NCBI GenBank assembly: GCA_964036315.1
Contig: OZ038517.1
Coordinates: 15,494,713 to 15,558,712, forward strand
Direction of reading: 5' to 3'
Length of the DNA stretch: 64,000 nt
Origin: Acanthosepion esculentum
Taxonomy: Eukaryota; Mollusca; Cephalopoda; Sepiida; Sepiidae
In this document: piece by piece, positions 36,093 through 46,666 of the stretch
Position numbering within the stretch: position 1 is the first letter of the stretch
Layout: the number at the start of each line of letters is the position of its first letter
Made by a program: the position numbers and the translations under genes
The notes under the pieces: generated by a model
Told to the model about the DNA's origin: nothing
Database searches by the model: none
What the model saw: only the letters and a program-made list of their open reading frames with translations

Positions 36093-36163
36093 ACACAGGT
36101 TGTGTTAGGAGTAGTATCAGTAAGCGGATGTGCAATGAGAGTTGAATAGTAGCCACTACGACA
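36093..36163 (-). repeat. Partial 3' LTR of minus-strand gypsy element
   Basis: Read on the minus strand the LTR starts TGTCGTAGTGGCTACTATTC right after a purine tract GGTTGGGGAGAA (polypurine tract, 36164-36175). The same start appears at 61053 and in altered form at 41623. It is cut at about 36093 by an R1 repeat. Confidence 0.7.
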
Positions 36164-36700
36164 TTCTCCCCAACCGATTAAGAACAGTACTTGGTGTTAT
36201 TAAGATTACGTTAAATTGTTTTATTCAAAATAATCTTGTAAGTTCTGGGGTCTGCGTTTGATACGCGTAGAACGAGAAGAAGGCCGGGTTATGTCTTTGG
36301 TTTGTTCAGGCAAAGGGTTTTCTTGGGCTTCAGGTATTTCCGTTATTGGGTGCATTCGGTCAGCATTCTGCTTGTCTTGCTCGGGCACCGGGTTGACGCT
36401 GTCAGTAGAATTTTGATCTGTTAACCTTCTGCCTCTGGGGGCCAAATCTCTTAGTGAAACTGTCGTTTCACGTCCCTTTTTGTAGGCGTAGGTCTGCATA
36501 ATCAGGGTTAGGCTCGAGTAAGTCAACCTCGTCTACCAGTGGTTCAAACTTACTTTGGCGCACATGACGTTCCATCAAAACACTTTCGCGGTAGGAAAAG
36601 ATGGTGTAAGAACATTCGAGAATTTTGTTAAACAATGCAAAAAAGGGAGACAATGATTTATGACCGGTCACTAAAGTATGGATTATGGAAAATCTCCGGA
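36164..36700 (-). pseudogene. Gypsy integrase C-terminal remnant
   Basis: Minus strand peptides NPDYADLRLQ and GRETTVSLRDLAPRGR, separated by a frameshift near 36480, match the tail of Ty3/gypsy integrases. The frame ends at 36221 about 45 bp before the polypurine tract, the expected position. The rest of integrase is absent. Confidence 0.7.
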
Positions 36701-37302
36701 TGACCACAGGCCTAAAATGGATGGAGATGGAGACAATCTTTTTAAGGTTTTGAGGAACGAAGGTGAAGTTAAGAGAATTGATTTATTTCACTTGTCAAAA
36801 AGGGTAGAAAACATAGATAAGATTTCTTTAGATAAAGAACCGAACCCCGAGTGTCACAAGTCGAAACTTGCTAAGAAGGCTGTCAGGAAAACAGCTGGTG
36901 ATTGTCCGATCGAGGGAATGGGGTCTGGATCGAGGAATTCCGTTGACGAACATTTTGAGCGATAATTAAAATTAATGATTTTGAGCTAAGCCCCGCCTGT
37001 TTGCCTATGCAGTCTAAAACTCGAGTTTGTCAAAATGACAACCGAAGTGAAGGGCTCAGTTGAATTATCAGGAGGGAAGGGGGAATGACTTAAGCCCCTT
37101 GGGTAGTATTGGTATGAGGTACCAATATGAGAAGGAATGAATTAGGGTGGATCGATCTTTTGCTACCAGGGTGAGACAATGTATGAAAATGTTGGAATAC
37201 TTGCTGTCTCAAATTTGTTGGTATGAAGGGCCGTGGTTGAATTTGATTGAATAGATTGTTATAACACTGAATGCAACAGGTAGTTCAACTAATTTTAGAG
37301 AT
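36701..37302. other. Junction region between gypsy tail and LINE
   Basis: Contains a 95-codon plus-strand open frame (36678-36965) with no recognisable family, and AT-rich DNA. It may include the 5' part of the LINE (ORF1/5' UTR), but no motif supports that. Confidence 0.3.
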
Positions 37303-40300
37303 GTGTTTTGTTGTACTTTTTGTAGTGAAGAGTCTGTGGTTTGTTCTTTAGCGATTAATTCGAGGTTCAAAGGGTACGTTCGGACATTGCACCGCTGCGG
37401 CCAGCTAGATAATGTCAAACAAGAAATGAAAAGACTAAAAATCAACATCCTAGGCGTATGTGAAACCAGAGATTTTGTCAGTGACGAGAACAGGATTATT
37501 CATGCCGGCGGAGAGAAAAACGACAAAGGAGTAGGACTGATATTAGATAAAACACTTAAGAATTGCGTGCTGGGATACTGCCAACTATCCGAAAGAATTC
37601 TGGTACTTAAGCTGAAAAGAAAGCCTTTTAGCATCGCCATCATGATAGTGTACGCACCGACAGCGCAAAGTAATGAAGAAGAAATCGAAGATTTCTACTC
37701 AAAGCTCGACAATGCCAAGGCTCTTTGCAAATGTCATAATTATCATGGGAGACCTAAACGCCAAAGTAGGCAGCGAAAGGGCAGGGGATATAGCAGGAAA
37801 ATTCGGACTAGGTACCCGCAACGAACGGGGAGAAAAATGGAGCCAGTGGTGCACGACCAATGACCAAGTAATAGCCAACACATGGTTCCAAGAACATCCG
37901 AGACGATTGTGGACACAGAGGAGCACAAGGAGAGACACTAAAAACCAAATAGACTACATAATTATCAACAAAAGATTCAGGAATGCAATCTTTAACTGCA
38001 AAACCTACCCAAGTGTCGACTGCGGGAGCGATCATCTCCCTGCTATATGTAAGCTAAGAGTGAAATTACGGAAGGAGAAGAAGCCTAACGCAGTACCCAA
38101 GCTGCAATACAACAAACTCCTGAACAACCTGTACCTGAAAGAAAAATATACGGAAAATGTGAAAAGAATATACGAGGGACACGATGGAAACTCGAAATGG
38201 GACTCACTAAGAGACGCTTTAGTGGCGTCAGCAAACGAGGTCATCCCAAAGGAGTACAGACGAAAAAGAAAAAAAAACGAATGGATGACAGAGGAGATTC
38301 TCGACATAATGCAAAGAAGACAGAAAACTCTGCCACAATACCGAACAGAATAGAGAAAATTACACAAAGTAATAAGGAACAAATGCAGACAGGTTGGCTA
38401 AACTAAAAATGTACAGAAGTCCAGCGATTGAGTACCATCAACAAAGGAGACATGCACAAACAAATAAGACAACGAACAGGACAGAAGACATGCTCCTCAA
38501 CAGGCTGCTTAAAATCAAAGGACGGAACACTCATATTAGAGAAGGGAAAGATTCTTCAACGCTGGGGCGAGTATATCGGCGAACTCTTCCACGACGAAAG
38601 AGAACAACCAACAATATACAGAACTACCGACGGACCAGAAATTCTAAAAAGCGAAGTAGAAGCCGCACTGGTCAAATTGAACAGAAACAAGGCGGCAGGG
38701 CCAGACGGAATCGTAACAGAAATGCTTAGATGAATTTGGCATAGACAAGATCACAGAAAGAATAAATGAAAATCTACAACAGTGGGGACACACCGGAGGA
38801 TCTCAGCATATCTATTTTCATAACAATGCTAAAGAAACCAGGCGCAAACGAATGCGAGCTCCACCGAACAATCAGCCTAATGAGTCACGTCACACAACTC
38901 CTCATCCGCATTCTGATGAATAGAGCGCGCAGCAGAATCGGCCCAGAGATAGGACAAGAACAGTGCGGGTTCGTCAAAGACACCGGAACAAGGAACGCGA
39001 TATTCATGCTTAGAATGTTTTTAGAAAGAGAATACAGATGCAGAAGGACGTATATCTATGTTTTATAGACTACGCAAAGGCATTCGACAAAGTACGCCAC
39101 AAGGACCTGCTAGAACTGCTCACCAACCTTGATATATTTGGGAAGGATATCAGAATAATCAAGAACCTATACTGGCAGCAAACGGCATGCATTCGCATCG
39201 AGAATGAGCTCAGCGAATATACAAAAACAGAAAGAGTCGCAAGGCAAGGATGTGTCTTCCTACCGGACTTATTCAATCTATAAAGCGAGGCAATTCTGAG
39301 AGACTTGGAGATCCTACCAGGATTCATCGTTAGCGGCCACAACCTTACCAACATAATATATGCAGATGACAAGGTACTGATAGCAGACACGGAAAAGAAA
39401 CTACAAAACCTCCTACAGAAGGTAGCGAAGGAGAGCGAGAAGCAAGGACTAACTATATGCTACAAGAAGACAGAATGCATGTTCATCAATAAAAAGGTGT
39501 GCCCAAAATGCGATTTGCAGGTCGGGGACACTAAAATCAAACATGTGCGGAAGTTTAAGTATCTGGGAAGTGTTCTGATGGGGGACGGTAGGCGCGACGC
39601 TGAGATCCGAAGACGGATTGGGATGGCCAAAGATGCATTCCAGAAGCTGGGCAGAATACTAGGAAAGAGGAGGATATCTATGGTGGCAAAGATAAGAGTA
39701 CTGATCTGCTACGTGACATCTGTCCTCCTATACGGCAGCTTCCTGCCCTTTCTAGTCCTTAGCCATGCTTATCCCTTTTCCAACCCTCTTGTATCCCCCT
39801 GCTCACCATTCATTCGCATAAGCTCATCGGTTAGGCAGTCTGCCTCCTTCCACTATTTCTCTTGCCTTCGATATGTCTCGTGAGTGTTATTTTCTCCAAG
39901 CCTTCCTTCCTCGTTATGCGTCCAGGAAATTTCAGCTGTCTCTGATTCTGAGTACGATTGTTCTTTGTTGTTACCATTTTCTTTAAGACTCTTTAAGATT
40001 CCTTCTTACTCGTTCTGTCCATGGAATCTTCAGCATCCTTCTGCGGAACCACGTTTCAGCTGCCTCCAGTTTTCTCTTCATCTATTGGGAGATTGTTCCA
40101 CAGTCACTGCCCGAGGAAGCGACTGGTATCACATAGCATTTCAACACTTTTCTTTCTTTCTATCGAAATTGTCCTTATTGTTTTGTTTCGTTTTTATTGT
40201 TGCTATTTGGTCGGCATAGCCAATGGTGGTGCGCCTTGTATCTGTTGTCGCTTCTGTGGAAACACATAGGAGGCTTTAAAATCAAACAGGTGCGGAAGTT

Positions 40301-40905
40301 TAAGTATATGGGAAGTGTTCTGATGGAGGACGATAGATGTGACGCTGAGATCCGAAGACGGATTGGGTTGGCCAAGGATGCATTCCAGAAGCTGGGCAGA
40401 ATACTACGAAACAGGAGGATATCTATGGTGACAAAGATAAGAGTACTGATCTGCTACGTGACATCTGTCCTCCTATACGGCAGCAAATGATGGATGGTAT
40501 CCTCAAGGATGAGAAAGAGACTCGAGGCGGCGGAGATGTTGTTCTACAGAAGGATGCTAAGGATATCATGGACCGAGCATGTGGGCAACGATGAGGTCTT
40601 GGAGGGGATACAAACAATGAGGAAGCTTATGCTTAACATAAGGAAGAGGCAGATGAGATTTCTGGGACACGTAATGAGAAAGGAGGGCCTGGAGAATCTG
40701 ATACTCACAGGGCGAAAAGAGGGGAAGAAAGAGACAGAGGAAATCAGCACATGGCGTACCTGACAGACTTGGGCAGGTGGATGGCGGAGCGTGGACAGGA
40801 GGAGTTGGCAGAAACACAAAATCTTTTGAGAGCCACAAGGGATAGGGGGAAAAGTGGAGGGCCATGATCGCATACACCCTGAAAGGACACGGCACATAAA
40901 AATAT
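37303..40905 (+). mobile_element. RTE/BovB-type LINE, frameshifted
   Basis: Apurinic-type endonuclease: LKINILGVCETR, GGEKNDKGVGLILDK, VYAPTAQSNEEEIEDFY, then in a second frame MGDLNAKVG, NQIDYIIINKRF and DCGSDHLPAICKL. Reverse transcriptase: LVKLNRNKAAGPDGI, YAKAFDKVRHKDL and NIIYADDKVLIADT (the ADD site is kept). C-terminal tail: RRMLRISWTEHVGNDEVLEG and MRFLGHVMRKEGLE. At least five frameshifts and an internal insertion (39739-40277) make it inactive. The 3' end runs into TATATATATGG, then gypsy sequence resumes, so the LINE is inserted in the gypsy element. Confidence 0.85.
39739..40277 (-). mobile_element. Antisense LINE fragment inside the LINE, flanked by a 206-bp duplication
   Basis: 39533-39738 and 40278-40483 are near-identical 206-bp direct copies ending CTCCTATACGGCAG. 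The 539 bp between them, read on the minus strand, encodes KRKLEAAETWFRRRML and IPWTERV, homologous to the LINE tail that follows on the plus strand. Confidence 0.7.
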
Positions 40906-41214
40906 ATATATGGTGAAATCTCTGGCTTTCTATAGGTGCTGAAAATGTTTAATAGAAAGATATATTACTAATAGCTCCCGAGAAAATGTTCTGTATTTAG
41001 TTTGTGCCTTATTTAGTGTAGCGGAGAAGAAAGAGATAGGTGTGGCTTGTTTGTCCAAGATTTGGTGTATAACCGCACCCATAGCTGTTGATGAAGCGTC
41101 TGTTGTGAGGGTAAGTTTAATTTCCTCGCTATTCTTGATGTAATTCAGCTTAGTAAAGTTAGCTAAAACTGTTTTGGCATTATTGTATACTTCTAGAATG
41201 TCTTCCTTTAACAT
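40906..41214 (-). pseudogene. Gypsy RNase H fragment
   Basis: Minus strand LTLTTDASSTAMGAVIHQ, PISFFSATLNKAQTKYRTFS and ELLVIYLSIKHFQHL: the RNase H region of Ty3/gypsy pol. It continues after a stop to KARDFTI at about 40912, where the LINE begins. The region upstream of RT is missing. Confidence 0.75.
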
Positions 41215-41623
41215 AGGCTGAAGCGGTCCCTTTACAGTTTGTCAAAGCTGTCGCTTTTAGATCATAAGCAAGAATGGCGTGGAGTTTGGTGACAGCTGTA
41301 CATAACCTGTTTGGCGATGAATTTCGTGTGTTTTTATACACTTTTTCGTAAGAAAATCAGCTCCAGAATTAAATTATTTACTTATTTCTAATTGGTTCGA
41401 ATAAAACACGTGGTATGTTTTATACTACATCCACACCTAAAGCATGATGACTAATACAACAAACTTTCAGATTTGCTGTTCTATGGTTTTATTGGTGTGT
41501 TTTAAGATGTAAGTATTTACTTGAGTGTGATTGGTATATAATTATTGTATTTGATATTTTAGTAGACACGACAGTATCGGTAAGGTGGGGGGCGGTAAGT
41601 ATAGAATAGAAGTGACTACTACA
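41215..41623 (-). repeat. LTR-like remnant of minus-strand gypsy, upstream of copy B
   Basis: Minus strand starts TGTAGTAGTCACTTCTATTC at 41623, like the LTR starts at 61053 and 36163, and has TATA-like GTATAAAAC and AATAAAAC further in. The LTR/internal border is not resolved. Gag and protease are absent between here and RNase H. Confidence 0.5.
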
Positions 41624-41630
41624 CAGCCCT

Positions 41631-41637
41631 TATAAAA
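41631..41637 (+). promoter_or_regulatory. Putative TATA box, copy B
   Basis: TATAAAA 106 bp upstream of the copy B ATG, followed by a conserved leader (TCTTTCTCTGG, CAATTAACAAC) shared with copy C. The outer edge of a minus-strand gypsy LTR lies 7 bp upstream. Confidence 0.5.
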
Positions 41638-41736
41638 ACTAAACTCTTTCTCTGGTTCGCAATTAACAACAGGCTGGTGTTTAGAAAGAAAGCAGTCACC
41701 GTAATCAGCCCTTGCAACAACAAAAAAAATCCCACA

Positions 41737-42273
41737 ATGGATGAGAGACGACGACCATCTGTTTCAAGCGATCCACTTGAAAATCTTGGCCAAGCAACGC
41801 ATGGAAGCTACTCATCGACCCTAGACAGCACCACACGGGTTCGTGGACAATCGAAGAATAGATTCAAGATCATTCTGATTTCGATAGCAACTGCTGGACT
41901 TGTTCTTTTGCTTGTTTCTTTCTCGTTAATCTACATTGTTGATCACCCTACCAAAAAGCAACATGGCAACCCACGTGTGGATGATATCAATAAACCCCAG
42001 GCTGTCAACTACCGAACTGGGGCTTCGGAGACTCTTCGGGACGAGGCTAAAGAACAGGACACAGAGCTGCCTGTGTTGTTGACATTCACCAATGTGAAAG
42101 AGAACCCCAGTCTTCGTTCTAATTTAAAATTGTGCGTTACATCCATGCTTACCCACGTATCGAGTGATTTACATTTGATATTTATAATACTTGGCGACGT
42201 ATACAGCCAAGAAATTGCCGCTTCGATCATAAAAACTGCAGCTGAAACAGTTCCAAATAAAGTCAAATACGAG
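41737..42273 (+). CDS. XXYLT1: XXYLT1-like xylosyltransferase copy B, exon 1
   Basis: Paralogue of the exon at 15805, with the same length (179 codons) and the same phase-0 donor GAG|GTAACA. The order is cytosolic tail, anchor (IILISIATAGLVLLLVSF), stem, start of catalytic domain. The reading frame stays open about 60 bases upstream to a GTG, but ATG 41737 (A at -3, G at +4) aligns with the starts in A and C, so I use it. By eye the first 43 residues differ from copy A at 13 positions, the other 136 at only 7. A minus-strand LTR lies 114 bp upstream. The frame also runs past the donor into intron; that extension is not conserved with the family and I exclude it. Confidence 0.85.
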
Positions 42274-43165
42274 GTAACATTTTTTTTCTTAGGACCAAAT
42301 ATTTTTTTTTACCCGTATAAATCGAACCATGCTGCGGAGATATTGAACAAAAACGTTTTTAAACGAAGTTCGTTTTTTTTTTTTTTTTTTTTTTCATTAA
42401 TGACTGTAAACTTTAGTTTACCTGTTTTGTACGAAAATATATTTTTAAATGGATATAACGTTAGCTTTTTTTAAAAAATTTAACTTTTTAAACTTTTTTT
42501 AGCACGTGGTTCGATTTTCAATATAAGTTTAATGTTAAATTCAACCCTTTTAACACTTTTTGCGTTTATTGTTGGTGAAAATAGTGAGTCTTTTTCGCTT
42601 GTACATGACGGCCATGATTTTAAACATACGAAACCTAAAATTATAAAATGTTTTTTTTTATTTGTTTCGTTTTGTTTTTTTTGTTTTTTTTTGTTTTTTT
42701 AACGAAAAACAGTACTAAAACAGAATTGTCACTAGTAAAAAATATGGGAAAATCTTTTTCGAAAAACATTTTGGTAGATTCGTATTTTTTAGATCTTCCT
42801 TAGGCCACGTCACTTCTAAGAATCGAAAAATATTGATTGGTTATCAGGAAAACAGTCCTGTTTAGCAATCCAGTGTAAAATCGATCCCTGACTTGGGAGT
42901 GTCGGTGTTAGCTCCTCCTTAATTCCCTAATTGTTCACTAGGGGTCGCTCTTCCTACACTATAAATAATGGGCGACTTCTTGCCTCGTTCTCTTTTCTAC
43001 TTTCACATTTAAAAATGTGATCTCGTAGAGATCAGCGTTCGCGCCCACTTATGTGAAAACGTCATGAAACACACATACACGTACGTACGAACATTCACCA
43101 AAATACAAACTCTTTACGTTCACACACAAACGCAAATGTTGATGTCTTTGTCACTTGTATATTTG

Positions 43166-43169
<4 letters not shown>

Positions 43170-43231
<62 letters not shown>
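43170..43231. repeat. (CA)n microsatellite
   Basis: About 31 CA units abutting the left arm of the foldback element. Confidence 0.95.
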
Positions 43232-43232
<1 letters not shown>

Positions 43233-43672
43233 TTTAAAGACTTTTTTTATGTTTAACATTCTTTTTATAGATACAAGTATTTAAGTAAATGCTCTGTTTA
43301 TAATAAACAGTATTAAATAACATTTACCGTCCTAAATGTCCGAGAAATTTTCATAGAAAATATTCGTCCTCCGACAGGATTCGAACCTGTATCCTACACG
43401 GAACCGTCATTTAGTCATATAAGCAGTAAATTCAACCTTGCCAACCGAACGATCCTCTGTGTCCGAATCGGTTAAAAGGCACGTCAGGCTATATGACGGT
43501 TCCGTATAGGATACAGGTTCGAATCCTGTCGGAGGACGAATATTTTCTATGAAAATTTCTCGGACATTCAGGCCGGTAAATGTTATTTAATACTGTTTAT
43601 TATAAAACAGAGCATTTACTTAAATACTTGTATCTATAAAAAGAATGTTAAACATAAAAATGTCTTTAAAAT
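43232..43672. repeat. tRNA-bearing foldback element
   Basis: Left arm 43232-43410 and right arm 43493-43672 are near-perfect inverted copies of about 180 bp with an 82-bp spacer. Each arm carries the T-arm and acceptor 3' half of a tRNA (GGTTCGAATCCTGTCGGAGG and complement). Related copies are at 20085-20275 and 20865-21245. It lies between (CA)n and (TA)n tracts inside the solo LTR. Confidence 0.8.
43453..43537 (+). tRNA. tRNA-like sequence (tRNA pseudogene or tRNA-derived)
   Basis: Folds as a cloverleaf: acceptor TCCTCTG with CGGAGGA (7 pairs, one G-U), anticodon stem CGTCA/TGACG with loop GGCTATA, a 14-nt variable region, and T-arm ACAGG-TTCGAAT-CCTGT. The triplet at the anticodon position is CTA. 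The D stem is weak and U33 is replaced by G, so a decoding tRNA is unlikely. A- and B-box-like promoters are present. Confidence 0.35.
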
Positions 43673-43695
43673 AATTGTCGGACTTTGTCCATTTC

Positions 43696-43697
<2 letters not shown>

Positions 43698-43757
<60 letters not shown>
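43698..43757. repeat. (TA)n microsatellite
   Basis: About 29 TA units following the foldback element. Confidence 0.95.
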
Positions 43758-43760
<3 letters not shown>

Positions 43761-44312
43761 GTCTTGTTTGTTTTCTTTACATCTCCGGTTGGACTCAACT
43801 TGAGTCCGCCATGTTCTTGTAGTTGGACCTTCTATCAGGAATAAACAACACGTGTTTGTAATTTAACAACTCACAAACCCAAACGGTCCTCTACAGGAGT
43901 GTTATGGGAAATGAGCACTTTGTTTCAAACTATGGCTTATATATCTGCGTAACGTTGTCTTTTTTTTGTTTTATTTTTGTTCTTTTTTTCAGAATCTCTA
44001 AAAGTTTTCTTCATATTTTATTTTATTTTAAAACATTGGGCTATGTTAATTATTTATCTAAGGTGCGTTTATTAATGTATATACATTTGAAAATCTTCCG
44101 GGGACCTTTTATAATTCATTTTTCGGAAATAGCTAAAGAAAAGAGCAGAATTTGCTCCTCTGGAAGAGAAATAATTTTTGTTGCTTCATTTTATAAACTT
44201 TAGAAAAACTTTGGTCTTTAATTAATAATATTTACATCTGCTGGTACTTTAATGACAATAAACAAAATATATTTTACCATTCAATTATACAACATATCTA
44301 ATATACATAAAA

Positions 44313-44338
<26 letters not shown>

Positions 44339-44347
<9 letters not shown>

Positions 44348-44350
44348 TAT

Positions 44351-44420
<70 letters not shown>
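44339..44420. repeat. (TA)n with CATA repeats
   Basis: CATACATA from 44309, then nearly uninterrupted TA. Confidence 0.95.
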
Positions 44421-44423
<3 letters not shown>

Positions 44424-44906
44424 CTGATTGGCATTTGTTTACATTTGTAAAAACAATACGCTAGATTTAGTTGTGTAATTCTACCGAGCGAAGATAGGTA
44501 TGACTGACACCAAATTAGTTGTGTTTCAATCCTGGCTTGAGGCATTCGGAAGTCTAGTCGCACTGAGGAGCTGTGATACGGCGAAACAGTACTGTCTGTG
44601 AATGACATAATTTAGCTCTTGAAAATACATTTCAATTGAGCACTGTTGAGTGATAAGCTAATTCTATAAACAACAGCCACCTGCACTAATGCAAAGCTCT
44701 TCAGTAAAATGAATGGAGCACTTTGGCTGATTGGCATTTGTTTACATTTGTAAAAACAATACGCTAGATTTAGTTGTGTAACTCTACCGAGTGAAGATAG
44801 CTATGGCTGACACCAAATTTGTTGAGTTTCAATCCTGGCTTGAGGCATTCGGAAGTCTAGTCGCACTGAGGAGCTGTGATACAGCGAAACAGTACTGTCT
44901 GTGAAT

Positions 44907-44911
<5 letters not shown>
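44421..44911 (+). repeat. SINE S2, two direct copies
   Basis: Units 44421-44612 and 44723-44911 both start TGGCTGATTGGCATTTGTTT and contain GTTTCAATCCTGGCTTGAG, a B-box-like element, ending CTGTCTGTGAATGACAT. Spacing is about 302 bp. Minus-strand relatives are at 19530 and 45693. Confidence 0.65.
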
Positions 44912-44945
<34 letters not shown>

Positions 44946-45144
44946 AGTAACGAAAATCTCGATAATCCGTATGGATAATCCCAAGAAGGATGTAATAAGC
45001 TTAATACTGCCCTTCAAAGGTGCAAATTTCAAATTCATTTTTTCACCCTTGAAAGTGAAGTCTGAAGATCCAGAGAAAAATAAAATCTCTCGTGAAATAA
45101 ATTATAACAATGAAATCTTAAAGTGGTCTGTTTTTTCTTTAAAT

Positions 45145-45146
<2 letters not shown>

Positions 45147-45219
<73 letters not shown>
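45147..45219. repeat. (TA)n microsatellite
   Basis: About 35 uninterrupted TA units; a shorter (TA)n is at 44911-44941. Confidence 0.95.
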
Positions 45220-45222
<3 letters not shown>

Positions 45223-45692
45223 CTCAAACACTAATATTCCATGGTAATAATTTATTACTTTGGAATCGTAGTCATGATCCAATTCATCAGATCTACAAAT
45301 TAAAAAAAAAAAAAATAACAATTGAATTTTCTTTTTTTTCTTTTTTCCCTTTCTCCCTATATCATTTCTGGTGAGTTGACCGATTAAATAGGTCCATGTC
45401 TGATCCTTACCCTCGTCCTCCATATTAATTAATTATTATAATAAAAATAAAAATAAATTTTAAAACTCTCCCTTCCCTCTCTAATTTCGACCATGTCTCT
45501 CACTCTATCCCTCACCACCCTCCATGTCACCTTATATAAGCTTAATAACTGCCCTTCAAAAGTGTAAATTTTAAATTCATTTTTTCACCCTTGAAAGTGA
45601 AGTCTGAAGATCTAGTAATAATGAAATCTTTGGTGAAATAAATTATAACAATGGAACCTTAAAGTGGTTTGTCTTAACTTTAAATTATATAC

Positions 45693-46040
45693 AAGCATTT
45701 TTCGCTGTATCTCAGCTCATCAGTGTGACTAAACATCCAAATACATCAAGCCGGGATCGAAACTCAACTGATTTGGCATGTCAGAGACTCGACCTCTACG
45801 ATATTGGCACATTACAGAGAAAGAGAATCTTTAACGTATTATATACGTGATGTATATAAACGCCAAATTTGCAGCCAGAGCACTCAATTGATATATGAAG
45901 AGCAATGCGTTATAAGCAGGATCAACCACTGTTTTAAAAATTCTTTCTCCCCATAATGCTTAATGGGCAACCGAGAACAAGTCATCCACATACAAGGCTG
46001 TTTGTTGTAAGGTTTGAACGCCTACATTAGATGAATATCG
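45693..46040 (-). repeat. SINE S2, minus-strand long copy
   Basis: Matches 19530-19900 for about 340 bp (GTATTATATACGTGATGTAT, GAGCAATGCGTTATAAGCAG). On the minus strand GAGTTTCGATCCCGGC is a good B box. Confidence 0.6.
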
Positions 46041-46066
46041 CCAACATTAAAGTTGCTGGTTGTGGT

Positions 46067-46380
46067 TATCTCTGTTGGTCACTGTAGATGATCGCTGTTC
46101 ATTGCAGATGATCGATGCTGGTCGTCGCTGGTTGTGAAGTATGATCGCTGATCGTTGCAGATGATCTCTGTTGGTCACTGTAGATGATCGCTGTTCATTG
46201 CAGATGATCGATGCTTGTCGTCACTGGTTGTGAAGGATGATCGCAGATCGTTGCAGATGATCTCTGTTGGTCACTGTATATGATCGCTGTTCATTGCGGA
46301 TGATCGATGCTGGTCGTCGCTGGTTGTGGAGGATGATCGCTGATCGTTGCAGATCTCTGTTGGTCCCTGTAGATGATCTT
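46067..46380 (+). repeat. 96-bp minisatellite, ~3.3 copies
   Basis: TCTGTTGGTC recurs at 46071, 46167, 46263 and 46356. Units are built from smaller GATGATCGCTG/GATGATCGATG modules. Intron 1 of copy B. Confidence 0.85.
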
Positions 46381-46666
46381 TTTAGTCTCTTTTTTCCAGT
46401 GGGTATCTTCAATTTACAATAACCGGTGCCTACTTCATAGACCAATCATGATGCGTGGAGCCTAATGCGCAGAAAACAACATTTTTTTAAAAATATTCTT
46501 CTCTGTTTTCGTTTTGTTCACATTCAGTCTGCATTGTTTTGATCGAAGTATTTTTATAAATTTCATCTGATAGTAACACTGGATGTTCAGTCGATGACTT
46601 CTGACTCTTTTCTGATAAGTAAACTCTTAAGACTACCTTTACTTTTTTCTTTTTCTTTTTTTCCAG

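Larger units (their letters stand above)
42900..43895 (+). mobile_element. Solo LTR in XXYLT1-B intron 1 (with nested inserts)
   Basis: Begins TGTCGGTGTTAG, ends CCTCTACA, flanked by GGAG on both sides (42896-42899, 43896-43899). It has a TATA box (CACTATAAATAATGG near 42957) and AATAAAC near 43840. A (CA)n tract, a tRNA-bearing foldback and a (TA)n tract lie inside. The flanks rejoin to match copy A intron (GGAGTGTTATGGG). Confidence 0.7.

Noticed and set aside
36678..36965. 95-codon plus-strand open frame between gypsy tail and LINE
   Set aside because: No recognisable domain and overlaps gypsy-derived DNA; kept only as a possible part of the LINE 5' region.
41677..41736. 20-residue upstream in-frame extension of copy B
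   Set aside because: It would begin at GTG, not ATG, and neither its start nor its sequence fits the ATG shared by all three copies.
43453..43537. Functional amber suppressor tRNA
   Set aside because: U33 is missing and the D stem is poor; it is embedded in a repeated foldback element.
44252..45423. Open frames encoding Tyr-Ile repeats
   Set aside because: Direct read-through of (TA)n microsatellites. The same holds for frames at 23333 and 57537-57764, and the Thr-His frames at 52454-52836 are (CA)n.
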